Positions 27,017 to 35,985 of a DNA stretch of 64,000 nucleotides are shown here, in pieces. This DNA comes from Methylobacterium persicinum (GTDB lineage Bacteria; Pseudomonadota; Alphaproteobacteria; Rhizobiales; Beijerinckiaceae). Location of the stretch: contig NZ_BPQX01000010.1 in the NCBI RefSeq assembly GCF_022179525.1, positions 1 through 64,000 of the forward strand. Direction: 5' to 3'. The notes below the pieces were generated by a model. That model did not search any database and was not told the DNA's origin. It was given only the letters and a program-made list of their open reading frames with translations. Within the stretch, counting starts at the first letter, position 1. Each line of letters opens with the position of its first letter. A program made the translations under genes and the position numbers.

Positions 27017-28495
27017 CTACAGCCGCAGCTCCTCGTGCCAGGTGCGGCCGTCGCGCTCGATCAGGGCGATCGCCGCCGTCGGACCCCAGGAACCCGCCGG
27101 ATAGGGGCGCGGGGCCTCCGGCCGCTCCGCCCAGGCGTTCAGGATGCTGCCCGCCCAGGCCCAGGCCGCCTCCACCTCGTCCCGGCGCATGAACAGGGTG
27201 GCGTTGCCCCGCACTACATCCATCAACAGCCGCTCGTAGGCGTCCGGATAACGCTGCTTGAACGTCTCCTCGAAGGAGATGTCGAGGTCCGTCGGGCGCA
27301 GGCGCAGGCCGCCGGGGCCGGGATCCTTGGTCATCACCTCCAGCTTCATGCCCTCCTGCGGTTGCAGGCGGATGACCAGACGGTTCGGCTCCCGGCCGAA
27401 CGCCTCCTCGGGGAAGATCGAGAAGGGCGAGGCCCGGAACTGCACCACGATCTCGGAGAGCTTCTGCGGCAGGCGCTTGCCGGTGCGCAGGTAGAACGGC
27501 ACCCCCGCCCAGCGGCCGGATTGCACCTCCACCTTCATCGCCACGAAGGTCTCGGTGCGGCTCTCGTGGCCGAGTTCGTCGAGATAGCCGGGGACGGGCT
27601 GGCCGCCCACCGCCCCGGCCACGTACTGGCCCCGCACCGTCACGGCCTGGATGTCGTGGGCGGTGATCGGCTTCAGGGCGCGCAGCACCTTCAGCTTCTC
27701 GTCGCGGACGGAATTCGCCTCCAGATTGAGGGGGCTCTCCATAGCTGTGAGGCAAAGGAGCTGAAGGATGTGGTTCTGCAGCATGTCCCGCAGGGCGCCG
27801 GACGTGTCGTAGTACCCGGCCCGCCCCTCCACGCCGACGGTCTCGGCGACGGTGATCTGGACGTGGTCGATCACGTCCGACGTCCAGAGCCGCTCGAAGA
27901 TGGTGTTGGCGAAGCGCAGGGAGAGCAGGTTCTGCACCGTCTCCTTGCCGAGGTAGTGGTCGATCCGGAAGATCTGCGATTCGGGGAAGACTTCGCCCAC
28001 CGCGTCGTTGATCGCCTTGGCCGACTTGAGATCCTTGCCGATCGGCTTCTCCAGCACGACCCGGGACTTCTCGCCGATCAGCCCGTGCTTGGCGAGGTTC
28101 CGGCAGATCGCGCCGTAGAGGTCCGGCGAGGTGGCAAGGTAGTAGGGGCGCACCTGATCGGGGCGCTCGGCGAGCTTCTGGACCAGCTCCTCCCAGCCCT
28201 CGTCACCGGTGCCGTCCACGGCCACGTAGTCGAGGTGGGCGAGGAAGTCGGCGAGCTTGCCCTCCGGCAGGTCCGCGGCGGTCACGAAGCGCTTGAGGGC
28301 GTCCCGGGCGTGCTCGCGGAAGGCATCGGCGGTCAGGTCCGAGCGGGAGGCGCCGATGATCCGGCTCGTCCCCGGGATCTGCCCATCGCGGAACCGGTAA
28401 TACAGGGCCGGCAGGAGCTTGCGGGCGGTCAGGTCCCCGGTGGCGCCGAAGACGACGCAGTCGAAGGAGGCGACGGGAATGATCGTCGTGGCCAA
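27017..28495 (-). CDS. zwf: Glucose-6-phosphate 1-dehydrogenase
   Basis: First enzyme of the oxidative pentose phosphate and Entner-Doudoroff routes: glucose-6-phosphate plus NAD(P)+ to 6-phosphogluconolactone. VVFGATGDLTARKLLPALY is the nucleotide-binding start and RIDHYLGKETVQNL carries the catalytic His and Lys. At 492 residues it has normal length. The TTG at 28495, spaced 6 nt from GGGAG, gives the expected N-terminus; the frame's GTG/ATG options upstream add unrelated sequence. It lies next to an SDR and xylanase but not with pgl or edd. Confidence 0.95.
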   Translation of the reverse strand: MATTIIPVASFDCVVFGATGDLTARKLLPALYYRFRDGQIPGTSRIIGASRSDLTADAFREHARDALKRFVTAADLPEGKLADFLAHLDYVAVDGTGDEGWEELVQKLAERPDQVRPYYLATSPDLYGAICRNLAKHGLIGEKSRVVLEKPIGKDLKSAKAINDAVGEVFPESQIFRIDHYLGKETVQNLLSLRFANTIFERLWTSDVIDHVQITVAETVGVEGRAGYYDTSGALRDMLQNHILQLLCLTAMESPLNLEANSVRDEKLKVLRALKPITAHDIQAVTVRGQYVAGAVGGQPVPGYLDELGHESRTETFVAMKVEVQSGRWAGVPFYLRTGKRLPQKLSEIVVQFRASPFSIFPEEAFGREPNRLVIRLQPQEGMKLEVMTKDPGPGGLRLRPTDLDISFEETFKQRYPDAYERLLMDVVRGNATLFMRRDEVEAAWAWAGSILNAWAERPEAPRPYPAGSWGPTAAIALIERDGRTWHEELRL

Positions 28496-28575
28496 AGGCG
28501 GCTCCCGTGAGGTGGCGGCATGCCCCGTGGTGCGGCTCCCGATCGAGCCCACGCGGTGCCGGACTTAAACTGCTG

Positions 28576-28621
28576 CAGGAGCCGCGCCAAGGCAGGAGCT
28601 GCGCCGAGGCAGGAGCCGCTC
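28576..28621. repeat. Short tandem repeat upstream of zwf
   Basis: A 17-bp unit occurs 2.7 times head to tail: CAGGAGCCGCGCCAAGG, CAGGAGCTGCGCCGAGG, then CAGGAGCCGCTC. It lies 80-125 nt before the zwf start, in the promoter or leader. Copy-number slippage could affect expression. Confidence 0.8.
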
Positions 28622-28771
28622 ACGACCGGCCCCGCCGTCAACCCTTCTTGAAGCCAGGGCGGATCGGCTTGGCAGGCTGCTTCAAAAGTCCGGCGGGGCG
28701 ATCATTCGCTCAGGATACCGTCGATGGTGGAGAAACCTCGTCTCCTCCAAAGGCCCTTTTTCAGGCGCCTG

Positions 28772-29614
28772 CTACCCCTCCTGATGCCGCTTGAACGCCT
28801 CGGCGTAATCGGGGTGCCAGCGCGATAGGGCCGGGCGGTTCGCGATGATGTCGCCCATCGCCCATTCCATGCGCTTCTCGTCCTGCGCCCGGGTGGTCTC
28901 GTTGTCGGGGCAGAGGATGTAGAAATCGCCCGCTTCCATGCGCTCCAGCATGAAGGCGATGGTCTCCTCCGACGTCCAGGCGCCGGCCGGCTTCTCGGCG
29001 ACGCCCCTTGCCTTGGCGAGGCCGGTGTAGACGAAACCGGGGATCAGCAGGTGCGCGCTGGTCCGGCAGCCTTCCCGGGTGCGCAACTCGTGGGCCAGCG
29101 CCTCGGTGACGGCCTTCACCCCCGCCTTCGAGACGTTGTAGGGCGCGTTGCCCGGGGGCGTGGTGATACCCTGCTTGGACCCCGTGACAATCACCGCGCC
29201 GGGCTGGCCCGACTCCGCCATGGCGGGGGCGAAGGCGCGGATGCCGTTGACGACGCCCCAGAGGTTCGTGCCGATGATCCGCTCCCAGGTCTCGGCATCG
29301 GAGAACAGCTTGCCGCCGGCCTCGATGCCGGCATTCAGCATCACGAGGGCGGGGGGCCCGCTCCGCATCACGGCGGCGGCCAGGGCCTCGATGGCGTGCC
29401 GGTCGGACACGTCCGTCGGCACCGCGCGGACATCCACCGCCGCGAGGCCCGAGACCTCCGCGCGGGCGGCGTCCAGGGCCTTGCCCGGCAGGTCGGCGAG
29501 CCAGACGTTCATGCCCGCCCCAGCGAAGGCTTTCGCCGCCGCGAGGCCGATGCCGCTGGCCGCGCCCGTCACCACCGCGCTGTGGCCGGGCCTGATCGCG
29601 GGGTGTCGGGACAT
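28772..29614 (-). CDS. Short-chain dehydrogenase/reductase (SDR)
   Basis: A classical SDR oxidoreductase of 280 residues using NAD(P). TGAASGIG (residues 16-23) is the cofactor glycine motif, LNAG the structural motif, and YNVSK the catalytic Tyr-x3-Lys preceded by the active Ser in VTGSKQG. The C-terminal 60 residues (EWAMGDIIANRPALSRWHPD) extend beyond the standard fold. The start was set at 29614 after a CAGGA site. Substrate is unknown; the neighbours (zwf, xylanase) do not define it. Confidence 0.88.
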   Translation of the reverse strand: MSRHPAIRPGHSAVVTGAASGIGLAAAKAFAGAGMNVWLADLPGKALDAARAEVSGLAAVDVRAVPTDVSDRHAIEALAAAVMRSGPPALVMLNAGIEAGGKLFSDAETWERIIGTNLWGVVNGIRAFAPAMAESGQPGAVIVTGSKQGITTPPGNAPYNVSKAGVKAVTEALAHELRTREGCRTSAHLLIPGFVYTGLAKARGVAEKPAGAWTSEETIAFMLERMEAGDFYILCPDNETTRAQDEKRMEWAMGDIIANRPALSRWHPDYAEAFKRHQEG

Positions 29615-29730
29615 CGTATCCTGCTCCATCTTCGCTCGAAGGCGGGAGATGGGGCAGCGGGGCCGGAAGGCGAACGCCCCGCAAGGCCGCACCGGGCCAG
29701 GACACTGCAAAGACCACGGCAAGGACACGC

Positions 29731-30909
29731 ATGTCGATCGGCCTGAATCGCAGGGGCCTGCTCGTTGGGGTGGCGGCCGGCGGCCTGATCCCACCGGCGG
29801 CAGCGGAGACGCCGGATATCGGCCCCCTCGGGAAGCCCTCCTGGACCCTGGACGGCCCCCAGGGCGCGGCGGCGGCGAAGGGCCTCGCCTTCGGCGCGGC
29901 GGTGCCCTCCAACCTGCTGAACCACAGCGCGGCGTTCCGGCGGATCCTCGCCCGGGATTGCGGGCTCCTCGTCGGCAACAACGAGATGAAGTTGGCGGTC
30001 GTGATGCCGGAGCCCGGCCGGACCGATTTCGCCCCGGCGGATTCCATGGTGCGCTTCGCCCGTGCCCACGGGCAGCACCTGCGCGGGCATGCCCTGGTCT
30101 GGCATGAGGCCCTGCCCGCCTGGGTGGCCCCCCTCCTGACGGGGGCCAACAGCGCGCAGGCCGGGGACTTCCTGCACCGCTGGATCGCCACCATCGTCGG
30201 GCGCTACCGGGGCCTCATCGAGTCCTGGGACGTGGTGAACGAGGCGCTGGCGGGCTATGGGCCCATCCACCGGGAGGACGGCCTGCGCGAGACGCCCTGG
30301 CTCGCCGCCCTCGGGCCCGAATCCATCGATCTCGCCTTCCGCCTCGCCCACGAGGCCGACCCCCGGGCGGCCCTGGCCTGGAACGAGGATTCCCTGGAGC
30401 ACGCCTTCGGCTGGGTGGAGGCGAAGCGCGCCCGCGCCCTCAAGCGGCTGGAAGGGATGCGCGCCCGTGGCGTGCCGATCCACCGCTTTGGCATCCAGGC
30501 CCATCTCATCAGCGACCAGCCCTTCGACCCGAAGCCGTTCCGCCGTTTCCTCCGGGACCTCGGCGCCCTCGGCCTCGGCATCGAGATCACCGAGCTCGAC
30601 ATCGACGACAAGGCCTTCCCCGCCGACCCGGCCGCCCGGGACAAGGCGGTGGCCGATTTCGCCCGGCGCTTCCTCGATGTCGCCCTCGACGAGCCGGCCG
30701 TACTGAACGTCGTCACCTGGGGGTTCTTTGACGGCGACACGTGGCTCAACGACCACCCGGACCACCGCCGCCGGGACGGGCTGCGCCAGCGCCCCCTCCC
30801 CTTCGACGAACCCATGCGGCCGAAGCCGTTCCGCGAGGCACTGATCGCCGCCTTCCGGCACGCGCCGGATCATTCCGCCGCACGGGCCCGCCTGCGCAAC
30901 ACACCGTGA
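29731..30909 (+). CDS. GH10 endo-1,4-beta-xylanase, Tat-exported
   Basis: A 392-residue glycoside hydrolase family 10 enzyme cutting the beta-1,4 backbone of xylan. The N-terminus NRRGLLVGVAAGG has the twin Arg and hydrophobic core of a Tat signal, ending near PPAAAE. WDVVNEA holds the acid/base Glu171 and ITELDI the nucleophile Glu288, both in their canonical settings; RGHALVWH is the other GH10 hallmark. No carbohydrate-binding module, transporter or xylose catabolic gene adjoins it. A plant-surface lifestyle would explain it (inference). Confidence 0.92.
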   Translation: MSIGLNRRGLLVGVAAGGLIPPAAAETPDIGPLGKPSWTLDGPQGAAAAKGLAFGAAVPSNLLNHSAAFRRILARDCGLLVGNNEMKLAVVMPEPGRTDFAPADSMVRFARAHGQHLRGHALVWHEALPAWVAPLLTGANSAQAGDFLHRWIATIVGRYRGLIESWDVVNEALAGYGPIHREDGLRETPWLAALGPESIDLAFRLAHEADPRAALAWNEDSLEHAFGWVEAKRARALKRLEGMRARGVPIHRFGIQAHLISDQPFDPKPFRRFLRDLGALGLGIEITELDIDDKAFPADPAARDKAVADFARRFLDVALDEPAVLNVVTWGFFDGDTWLNDHPDHRRRDGLRQRPLPFDEPMRPKPFREALIAAFRHAPDHSAARARLRNTP

Positions 30910-31007
30910 GCGCGGGGCGGGCCCTTGCGCGCGGAGGGGATTGGTAACCATCGCGCCCCATTCTCGCAGCAGACCGCGCCGACCCGGCGCCGTCGGGAGA
31001 GTCGCGT

Positions 31008-32627
31008 ATGGTCCCGACCCCGAGCCGCCCCCACGCCGCCCTCGCGGCGGGCCTCTGCCTGTCCGCCCTCCTCGCCGGAGCCCACCCCGCCGGAGCACAG
31101 GACCTGCCCGCCGTCGGGCCGATGCCGAAGGAGCAGCCGCTCCCGGAAGCCCCTAAAGTCGAGCCGGCAAAGGATACCCTGGCGGGGAAGCCTTCGGAAC
31201 CGCCGGTTCCCGCGCCCCTGCCGCCCGCGCCGACCGTTGCGTCTGAGGCCGTGAAGCCCCAGGATGCGCCCCGGAAGACCCGGGAGCCCGCCCCCCTCGT
31301 CTACGCCAAGCTCTCGGCGGACCCTGTCCCAACCTTCTCGCCCCGGACCTTCCTCGACACCCTCCGGGCCGCCGAGCGCTATGCCGCCTTTGCGGAAGCC
31401 GGCGGCTGGGAGTCGGTGTCCGACAGCCTCATCACCTTGAAGCCCGGCGAGCGGCACCCGGCGATCCCGGCGCTCCGCCACCACCTCACCCTCGAAGGCG
31501 ACCTTCCGGCCGACGCCCCGCCGAACGACCGGCTCGATCCGCCCCTGGTGGCGGCTATCTCGGCCTTCCAGGCCCGGCACGGCCTGCCCGACAGCGGCAT
31601 CCTCGGGCGCTTGACGATCAACGCCCTCAACATCCCCGCGGAGACCCGCCAGCGCCAGCTCGCCGCCTCAGCGGCCCGGCTGATCGGCACGAAATTCCCC
31701 TTCGGCGAGCGCTACGTGGCCGTGAACATCCCGTCCGCCGCCGTCGAGGCGGTGGAGAACGGGCAGGTCGTGCGCCGCTACGTCGCCGTGGTCGGCTCCC
31801 CCGACAAGGCGACGCCGACCATCGAGACCCGCATCACCGACATCAACTTCAACCCCACCTGGACCGTGCCGGTCTCCGTGGTGAAGAACGAGATCATCCC
31901 GCAGATGCGGAAGAACCCCGGCTACCTCGCCAAGAACCGGATCCGCATCCTCGGGCCGGGGGGGACGGAGGTCGATCCCACCAAGATCGACTGGGCGACC
32001 GCGAAGGCCACAAACTACACCCTGCGCCAGGATTCCGGGCTCGATAACTCCCTCGGCCAAGTCCGGATCGACATGCCGAACCGTTTTGCCGTCTACATGC
32101 ACGACACGCCGGCCAAGTCCCTGTTCGCCCGCTCGGTGCGGTTCCACAGCCACGGCTGCGTCCGCGTCGGGCAGGTGAAGGAACTTGTGGGCTGGCTCCT
32201 GCAGGGCGTCGAAGGACCGAATGGGCCGGGCTCCACCTGGGGAGCCATGGAGATCGAGACCGGCATCGCCGACGGCGAGCGGCGGGACATCAAGCTGCCG
32301 AAGCCCGTGCCGGTGGCCTTCGTCTACCTCACCGGCTATGCGGGCCCGGACGGTCGCGCCCAGTTCCGGGACGACATCTACGGCCTGGATAGCCCCAAGC
32401 CCGTCGCCGCGTCCCCGGCAGCCGTGGCCACGCCCCGGCCATCCGACCCGCCGGCCACGGGCTCTGTCGCGGTCCGGCCCCAGGCAGTCAAGGTGTCACC
32501 GCCCAAGGCAGCGGCCGCTAAGGCTTTGCCGGCTAAAATTGCTCCTCCCAAGGCGGTTTCCGTGCCGCCCGCCCCGGCCGTGACGGCGGAGCAGCACGGC
32601 CCGGAGGCTGCCACGACGATCCGCTGA
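31008..32627 (+). CDS. L,D-transpeptidase (YkuD/ErfK, YcbB-like)
   Basis: A 539-residue exported enzyme forming 3-3 or lipoprotein cross-links in peptidoglycan. A signal peptide ends at AGAQ (about residue 30), a Pro-rich linker follows, then a peptidoglycan-binding domain (IPALRHHLTLEGDL...AISAFQARHGLPDSG) and the YkuD domain. FHSHGCVRVG carries the catalytic His and Cys in the S-H-G-C-x-R motif. The last 80 residues are an Ala/Pro/Lys-rich tail. Domain order matches YcbB/LdtD. Confidence 0.92.
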   Translation: MVPTPSRPHAALAAGLCLSALLAGAHPAGAQDLPAVGPMPKEQPLPEAPKVEPAKDTLAGKPSEPPVPAPLPPAPTVASEAVKPQDAPRKTREPAPLVYAKLSADPVPTFSPRTFLDTLRAAERYAAFAEAGGWESVSDSLITLKPGERHPAIPALRHHLTLEGDLPADAPPNDRLDPPLVAAISAFQARHGLPDSGILGRLTINALNIPAETRQRQLAASAARLIGTKFPFGERYVAVNIPSAAVEAVENGQVVRRYVAVVGSPDKATPTIETRITDINFNPTWTVPVSVVKNEIIPQMRKNPGYLAKNRIRILGPGGTEVDPTKIDWATAKATNYTLRQDSGLDNSLGQVRIDMPNRFAVYMHDTPAKSLFARSVRFHSHGCVRVGQVKELVGWLLQGVEGPNGPGSTWGAMEIETGIADGERRDIKLPKPVPVAFVYLTGYAGPDGRAQFRDDIYGLDSPKPVAASPAAVATPRPSDPPATGSVAVRPQAVKVSPPKAAAAKALPAKIAPPKAVSVPPAPAVTAEQHGPEAATTIR

Positions 32628-32755
32628 GCGACGGCCTGCCATGCGGTGGGCGAACACAAGGAACAAACCCCCCGTCCCGCCATTTCAGGGGTGAAGGCAG
32701 CCGGTCTCCGCGGAGGCCGACCTGCGCCCGATACCTCTGTCATGGAGACCGAACG

Positions 32756-33289
32756 ATGGCCAAGGCCAAGCCGATCAACCGGGTCGAGAGCGATCGTCTC
32801 AACACCCCGACCGATCTCGACCCGAACGACACCAAGAAGATCGCCGAGGGCCTGACGGTCCTGCTGTCGGACCTCTTCGCCCTCTACATCAAGACGAAGA
32901 ACTTCCACTGGCATGTCAGCGGCCCGAACTTCCGCGACTACCACCTGATGATGGACGAGCAGGCGCAGCAGATCTTCGCGATCATCGACGATGTCGGCGA
33001 GCGCGCCCGCAAGATCGGCGGCACCGTCCTCCGGTCCCTGGGCCAGGCCAAGACCCTGACCCGCGTCGCCGACAACGATGCGGAGTATGTCAGCCCCCTC
33101 GACATGCTCAAGGAGCTGCGCGACGACAACAAGGCCCTCACCGCCCATATGCGGGAGTTGCATGAGATCACCGACGAGGCCAACGACGTCTCGACCACCT
33201 CCCTGCTGGAAGAGTGGATCGACCAGTCTGAGGAGCGGACGTGGTTCCTCTTCGAGGCCACCCGCAACGCCACCGACGGCGGCCACTAA
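32756..33289 (+). CDS. dps: Dps-family ferritin-like DNA-binding protein
   Basis: A 177-residue member of the Dps family, which oxidises and stores iron in 12-subunit cages and protects DNA in starvation. TKNFHWHVSGPNFRDYHLMMDEQ contains the ferroxidase His and Asp residues, and ARKIGGTVLRSLGQA follows as in Dps. The Lys-rich start MAKAKPINRV could bind DNA. A strong terminator follows. Stress-induced expression is likely; no specific promoter was recognised. Confidence 0.92.
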   Translation: MAKAKPINRVESDRLNTPTDLDPNDTKKIAEGLTVLLSDLFALYIKTKNFHWHVSGPNFRDYHLMMDEQAQQIFAIIDDVGERARKIGGTVLRSLGQAKTLTRVADNDAEYVSPLDMLKELRDDNKALTAHMRELHEITDEANDVSTTSLLEEWIDQSEERTWFLFEATRNATDGGH

Positions 33290-33317
33290 GGCTCGTTCGG
33301 CAGCTTGAGACGGCAAG

Positions 33318-33348
33318 AGCCCCGCGCGGACCCGCGCGGGGCTTTCTT
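33318..33348 (+). terminator. Rho-independent terminator of dps
   Basis: AGCCCCGCGCG and CGCGCGGGGCT form a perfect 11-bp stem with a 4-nt loop, followed by TTCTT, 28 nt after the dps stop. This is the best intrinsic terminator in the window. Confidence 0.9.
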
Positions 33349-33362
33349 GTGGTCTCCGGCCG

Positions 33363-33893
33363 TCACTTCACCAGTTTCACCACCTCGCGGAAACGCGGAT
33401 GGGCGGCGCTGCCGAGCCATTCGAAGATTGCCATCTCGGTGGTGACCACGTCGGCGCCGTGGGCAGCGAGGCGGGCCAGTGCCGCATCCCGGTTCTCCGT
33501 CCGGCGGGAGCCGACGGCATCGCGCACGACCCGCACCCGCCGGCCGGCCGCCATCAGGCCCAGGGCCGTCTGGAGGACGCAGATATGCGCCTCGCAGCCG
33601 GACAGGATCGCCTCCGCCCCCTCGGGCAGGTGGGCGAGGAAACCCTCCTGCCGGGTGACGTCGAACTCCATCTTGGCGATGGTCTCGCCGCCGGCCAGCG
33701 CCGGGACCGTGGGTCCGAGGGCGGCAGGGTTCTGCTCGGTGAGCAGGACCGGCACGCCGAGCAGCCCCGCCGCCTCCTTGAGGCGCCGGGCATTGGCGAT
33801 GACCGCCTCAGCCTCCGCGATGGCCGGGACCAGCCGGGCCTGGATATCGATGAGCACGAGGACGGAGCGGGCGGGATCGATCGGCGGCAGCAT
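33363..33893 (-). CDS. Isochorismatase-family cysteine hydrolase
   Basis: A 176-residue alpha/beta hydrolase of the isochorismatase/nicotinamidase superfamily. LVLIDIQARLVPAI supplies the catalytic Asp, KMEFDV the Lys, and LSGCEAHICVLQTAL the nucleophilic Cys with the expected cis-peptide neighbourhood. The ATG at 33893 is preferred to a GTG at 33902. It is 12 nt downstream of the asparaginase-like gene and probably in its operon, so both may act on amide or amidohydrolase substrates. The specific substrate is unknown. Confidence 0.85.
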   Translation of the reverse strand: MLPPIDPARSVLVLIDIQARLVPAIAEAEAVIANARRLKEAAGLLGVPVLLTEQNPAALGPTVPALAGGETIAKMEFDVTRQEGFLAHLPEGAEAILSGCEAHICVLQTALGLMAAGRRVRVVRDAVGSRRTENRDAALARLAAHGADVVTTEMAIFEWLGSAAHPRFREVVKLVK

Positions 33894-33905
33894 CACCCTC
33901 ACCCG

Positions 33906-34907
33906 TCAGTAGGTCGCGAAATATCCGGCGATGACCGCCGGGTCCTGCGTAACGGTGAGCGCCAGCGCCAGGAGGATCCGCGCCTTCTGCGGAGTGAGGT
34001 TGTCGGCGCTCAGGATACCCCGCTGCCGCAGCCGGGTCGTCATGGGCACGATGCCGCTGCCCGCCCGGGTCGACATCACCACCGCAAGGCCCGCCGCGGC
34101 GGCCTCGGCCAGGGCATCGGCCTCGGCCGGCGGCACCATCCCCGGGGCGAGCCCGGCCATCACGATGCCCCTGGCCCCCGCTGCCCGGAAGGCCCGTACG
34201 GCCGTCCCGTCCGCATCCGCATGGGCGTAGGCCACATCGACCCGCGGGAGGGCCGTGAGGCAACGGATGTCGAAGGGAGTGCCGGGGGCATGAGCGCGCT
34301 CCGACCGGCGGTAGTAGCGCACGCTCTCCCCGTCCACGTGGCCGAGGATCCCGAAATCCGGCGTCCGGAACGTCTGGAGGCGGGCGACGGAGGTTTTGGT
34401 GACCTCCCGCGCGGCCTGGATCTCATCGTTGAGCACCACCAGCACCCCTCGCCCCCGGGAGTCCGGGCAGGCGGCGGTGCGGACCGCCGCCACGAGGTTG
34501 AGCCCCGCATCGGACGACAGGCTGCTCATGGGCCGCTGCGAGCCCACCAGCACCACCGGCATGGGCACCGTAAGGGTGAGGCTCAGGGCATAGGCCGTTT
34601 CTTCGAGGGTCGCCGTCCCGTGGCCGATGACGATGCCGGCGAGGTCGGGATGCTCCGTGGCGACGCGCTCGCAGTGCAGGACGAGGTCGCGCCACTCGGC
34701 GAAGCCGATCGCCGGGCTCGTCACCGCCCGGAACGGAACCGGCAGGATGTCGGCCACGCGGGCGAGTTCCGGCACGGCCCCAACGATCTCCCCGGCTTCG
34801 AGCCGCCGCTCCGTGGCGGTGTAGTCGAGGATATCGAGGGAATCCGTCCCGAGGGACGAGATCGTCCCACCCGTGCCGATGAAGGCGACTTTCGGCTTGT
34901 CGGTCAT
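33906..34907 (-). CDS. Asparaginase-family protein with altered Thr-Asp motif
   Basis: A 333-residue type I/II L-asparaginase fold. GTGGTISSL holds the nucleophilic Thr12, VLVVLNDEIQAAREVTKTS the active Lys, and GSQRPMSSLSSDAGLNL the flap region. Where most members read HGTDT, this one has GHGTATLEETA, losing the Asp that orients substrate. A set of alphaproteobacterial homologues may share this. The start MTDKPKVAFIG is set at 34907. Asparagine hydrolysis is plausible but substrate preference may differ. Confidence 0.82.
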   Translation of the reverse strand: MTDKPKVAFIGTGGTISSLGTDSLDILDYTATERRLEAGEIVGAVPELARVADILPVPFRAVTSPAIGFAEWRDLVLHCERVATEHPDLAGIVIGHGTATLEETAYALSLTLTVPMPVVLVGSQRPMSSLSSDAGLNLVAAVRTAACPDSRGRGVLVVLNDEIQAAREVTKTSVARLQTFRTPDFGILGHVDGESVRYYRRSERAHAPGTPFDIRCLTALPRVDVAYAHADADGTAVRAFRAAGARGIVMAGLAPGMVPPAEADALAEAAAAGLAVVMSTRAGSGIVPMTTRLRQRGILSADNLTPQKARILLALALTVTQDPAVIAGYFATY

Positions 34908-35040
34908 TGCGTCCCTGTTCCTGCCTCGCCGGGCATGCGGATGCGCCCGAAGGCGCGCCCGTGCAAGTGAGGAGTATGAGGGGACCAAACTTCAAACGGG
35001 ACTTGGCCGCAGGGGCAGCGCCGCCGCGGCCTGCGCTGTC

Positions 35041-35667
35041 TCAGCTTTTGAAGTCGAACAGCAGCGCCGAGGATTGCGCCGAGCCGGTGGTGCCGGTGGC
35101 GCTATAGCCCGAGCCGGTCGACTGGGCGGCCTGAAGCTGCTGGATGAAGGTGGCGAGCAGGTCGCTCGACGAACTGCTCGACGTGCCGCCCACCGCCGAA
35201 GACCCGTTCGAGGACGAGGGGTCGGAGCCGAGGCCGTTGGACGGTCCCGCCGGAGGGGGCCCGTCGGGGCCGCCGCCGTCGCCATCCGGATCGGCGCTGG
35301 AGACGCTCTGGCCGTGGCTGGCGAAGAGGTTCTTCAGCTCGCCCGCCTGATCGGTCGTCAGGGTGCCGCTGCTGACCTGATCCGAGATGAGGCTGTCGAT
35401 GCGGTCCTTGATCGAGGACGGGTCGAGGGAGTTACCCCCCGTCGTGGCCGAGGCACTGGACGTGCCTGACGTCCCAGAGGCCGAGTCCGACGACAGGCTC
35501 GAATCGATGGCACTGAGGGCGGAGGTAAGGGCGGTGGCGTCGGTGCTGCTCAGCGCTCCGCTCGACTCCTGGTCCTGGATGGCGGACGCAATCCGGTTCT
35601 TGCCGGAATGGGCATGGGAGGTCGGTTGGGGCGTATAGACCTGTGTCGCGGTCGATATGCTGGTCAC
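35041..35667 (-). CDS. Ser/Gly-rich hypothetical protein with two EF-hand-like helical repeats
   Basis: A 208-residue acidic protein rich in Ser, Gly, Asp and Thr, without a signal peptide or membrane helix. Two related 30-residue units are visible: KNRIASAIQDQESSGALSST and KDRIDSLISDQVSSGTLTTD, each helix-turn-helix with an acidic S-G-x-L-[ST] turn. The rest is low-complexity Ser/Asp/Gly sequence. It starts with GTG behind GGAGA. No function is assigned; similar repeats occur in secreted or calcium-linked proteins, but that is inference. Confidence 0.65.
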   Translation of the reverse strand: MTSISTATQVYTPQPTSHAHSGKNRIASAIQDQESSGALSSTDATALTSALSAIDSSLSSDSASGTSGTSSASATTGGNSLDPSSIKDRIDSLISDQVSSGTLTTDQAGELKNLFASHGQSVSSADPDGDGGGPDGPPPAGPSNGLGSDPSSSNGSSAVGGTSSSSSSDLLATFIQQLQAAQSTGSGYSATGTTGSAQSSALLFDFKS

Positions 35668-35985
35668 GGCGGTCTCTCCGCAGGAGTTCGCCGGTAGACG
35701 CCCGGCGGCGGGTCCGTGTGCAAAATGCCCACACCCCGCTTAACAGGGCGTTGCGACCGTCGTCATTTGTGGGTTCAAGGGCGGAATGTGATGTCGCTCC
35801 GGCCGCATGGCCGGGACCCGCTCCAACCTCCCTTGTCGTCCTGAGGTGATCGGCGTGAGCGGGCCTTGAGGAGGGCTCCAGGGAGATCAGAGCCCTCTGG
35901 AGCCGACCTTCGAGGCTGCTTCGCAGCACCTCAGGATGAGGGGTGGGGGTGGGATTGCCCGGTGGTCTCCGGGCAATCCGGCGAA
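35668..35985. other. Intergenic region between leuS and the Ser-rich gene
   Basis: A 318-nt gap downstream of leuS and upstream of the minus-strand Ser-rich gene. It contains family A palindrome copy 4. No additional gene or regulator site was recognised. Confidence 0.55.
35832..35941. repeat. Dispersed palindromic element, family A copy 4 (left arm degraded)
   Basis: The right arm GCACCTCAGGATGAGG is intact. The left arm CTTGTCGTCCTGAGGTG has diverged by several bases. It ends 45 nt after the leuS stop on the minus strand. Confidence 0.75.

Noticed and set aside
28576-28621. CRISPR array
   Set aside because: The unit is a contiguous 17-bp tandem repeat without spacers, and no cas genes occur in the window.
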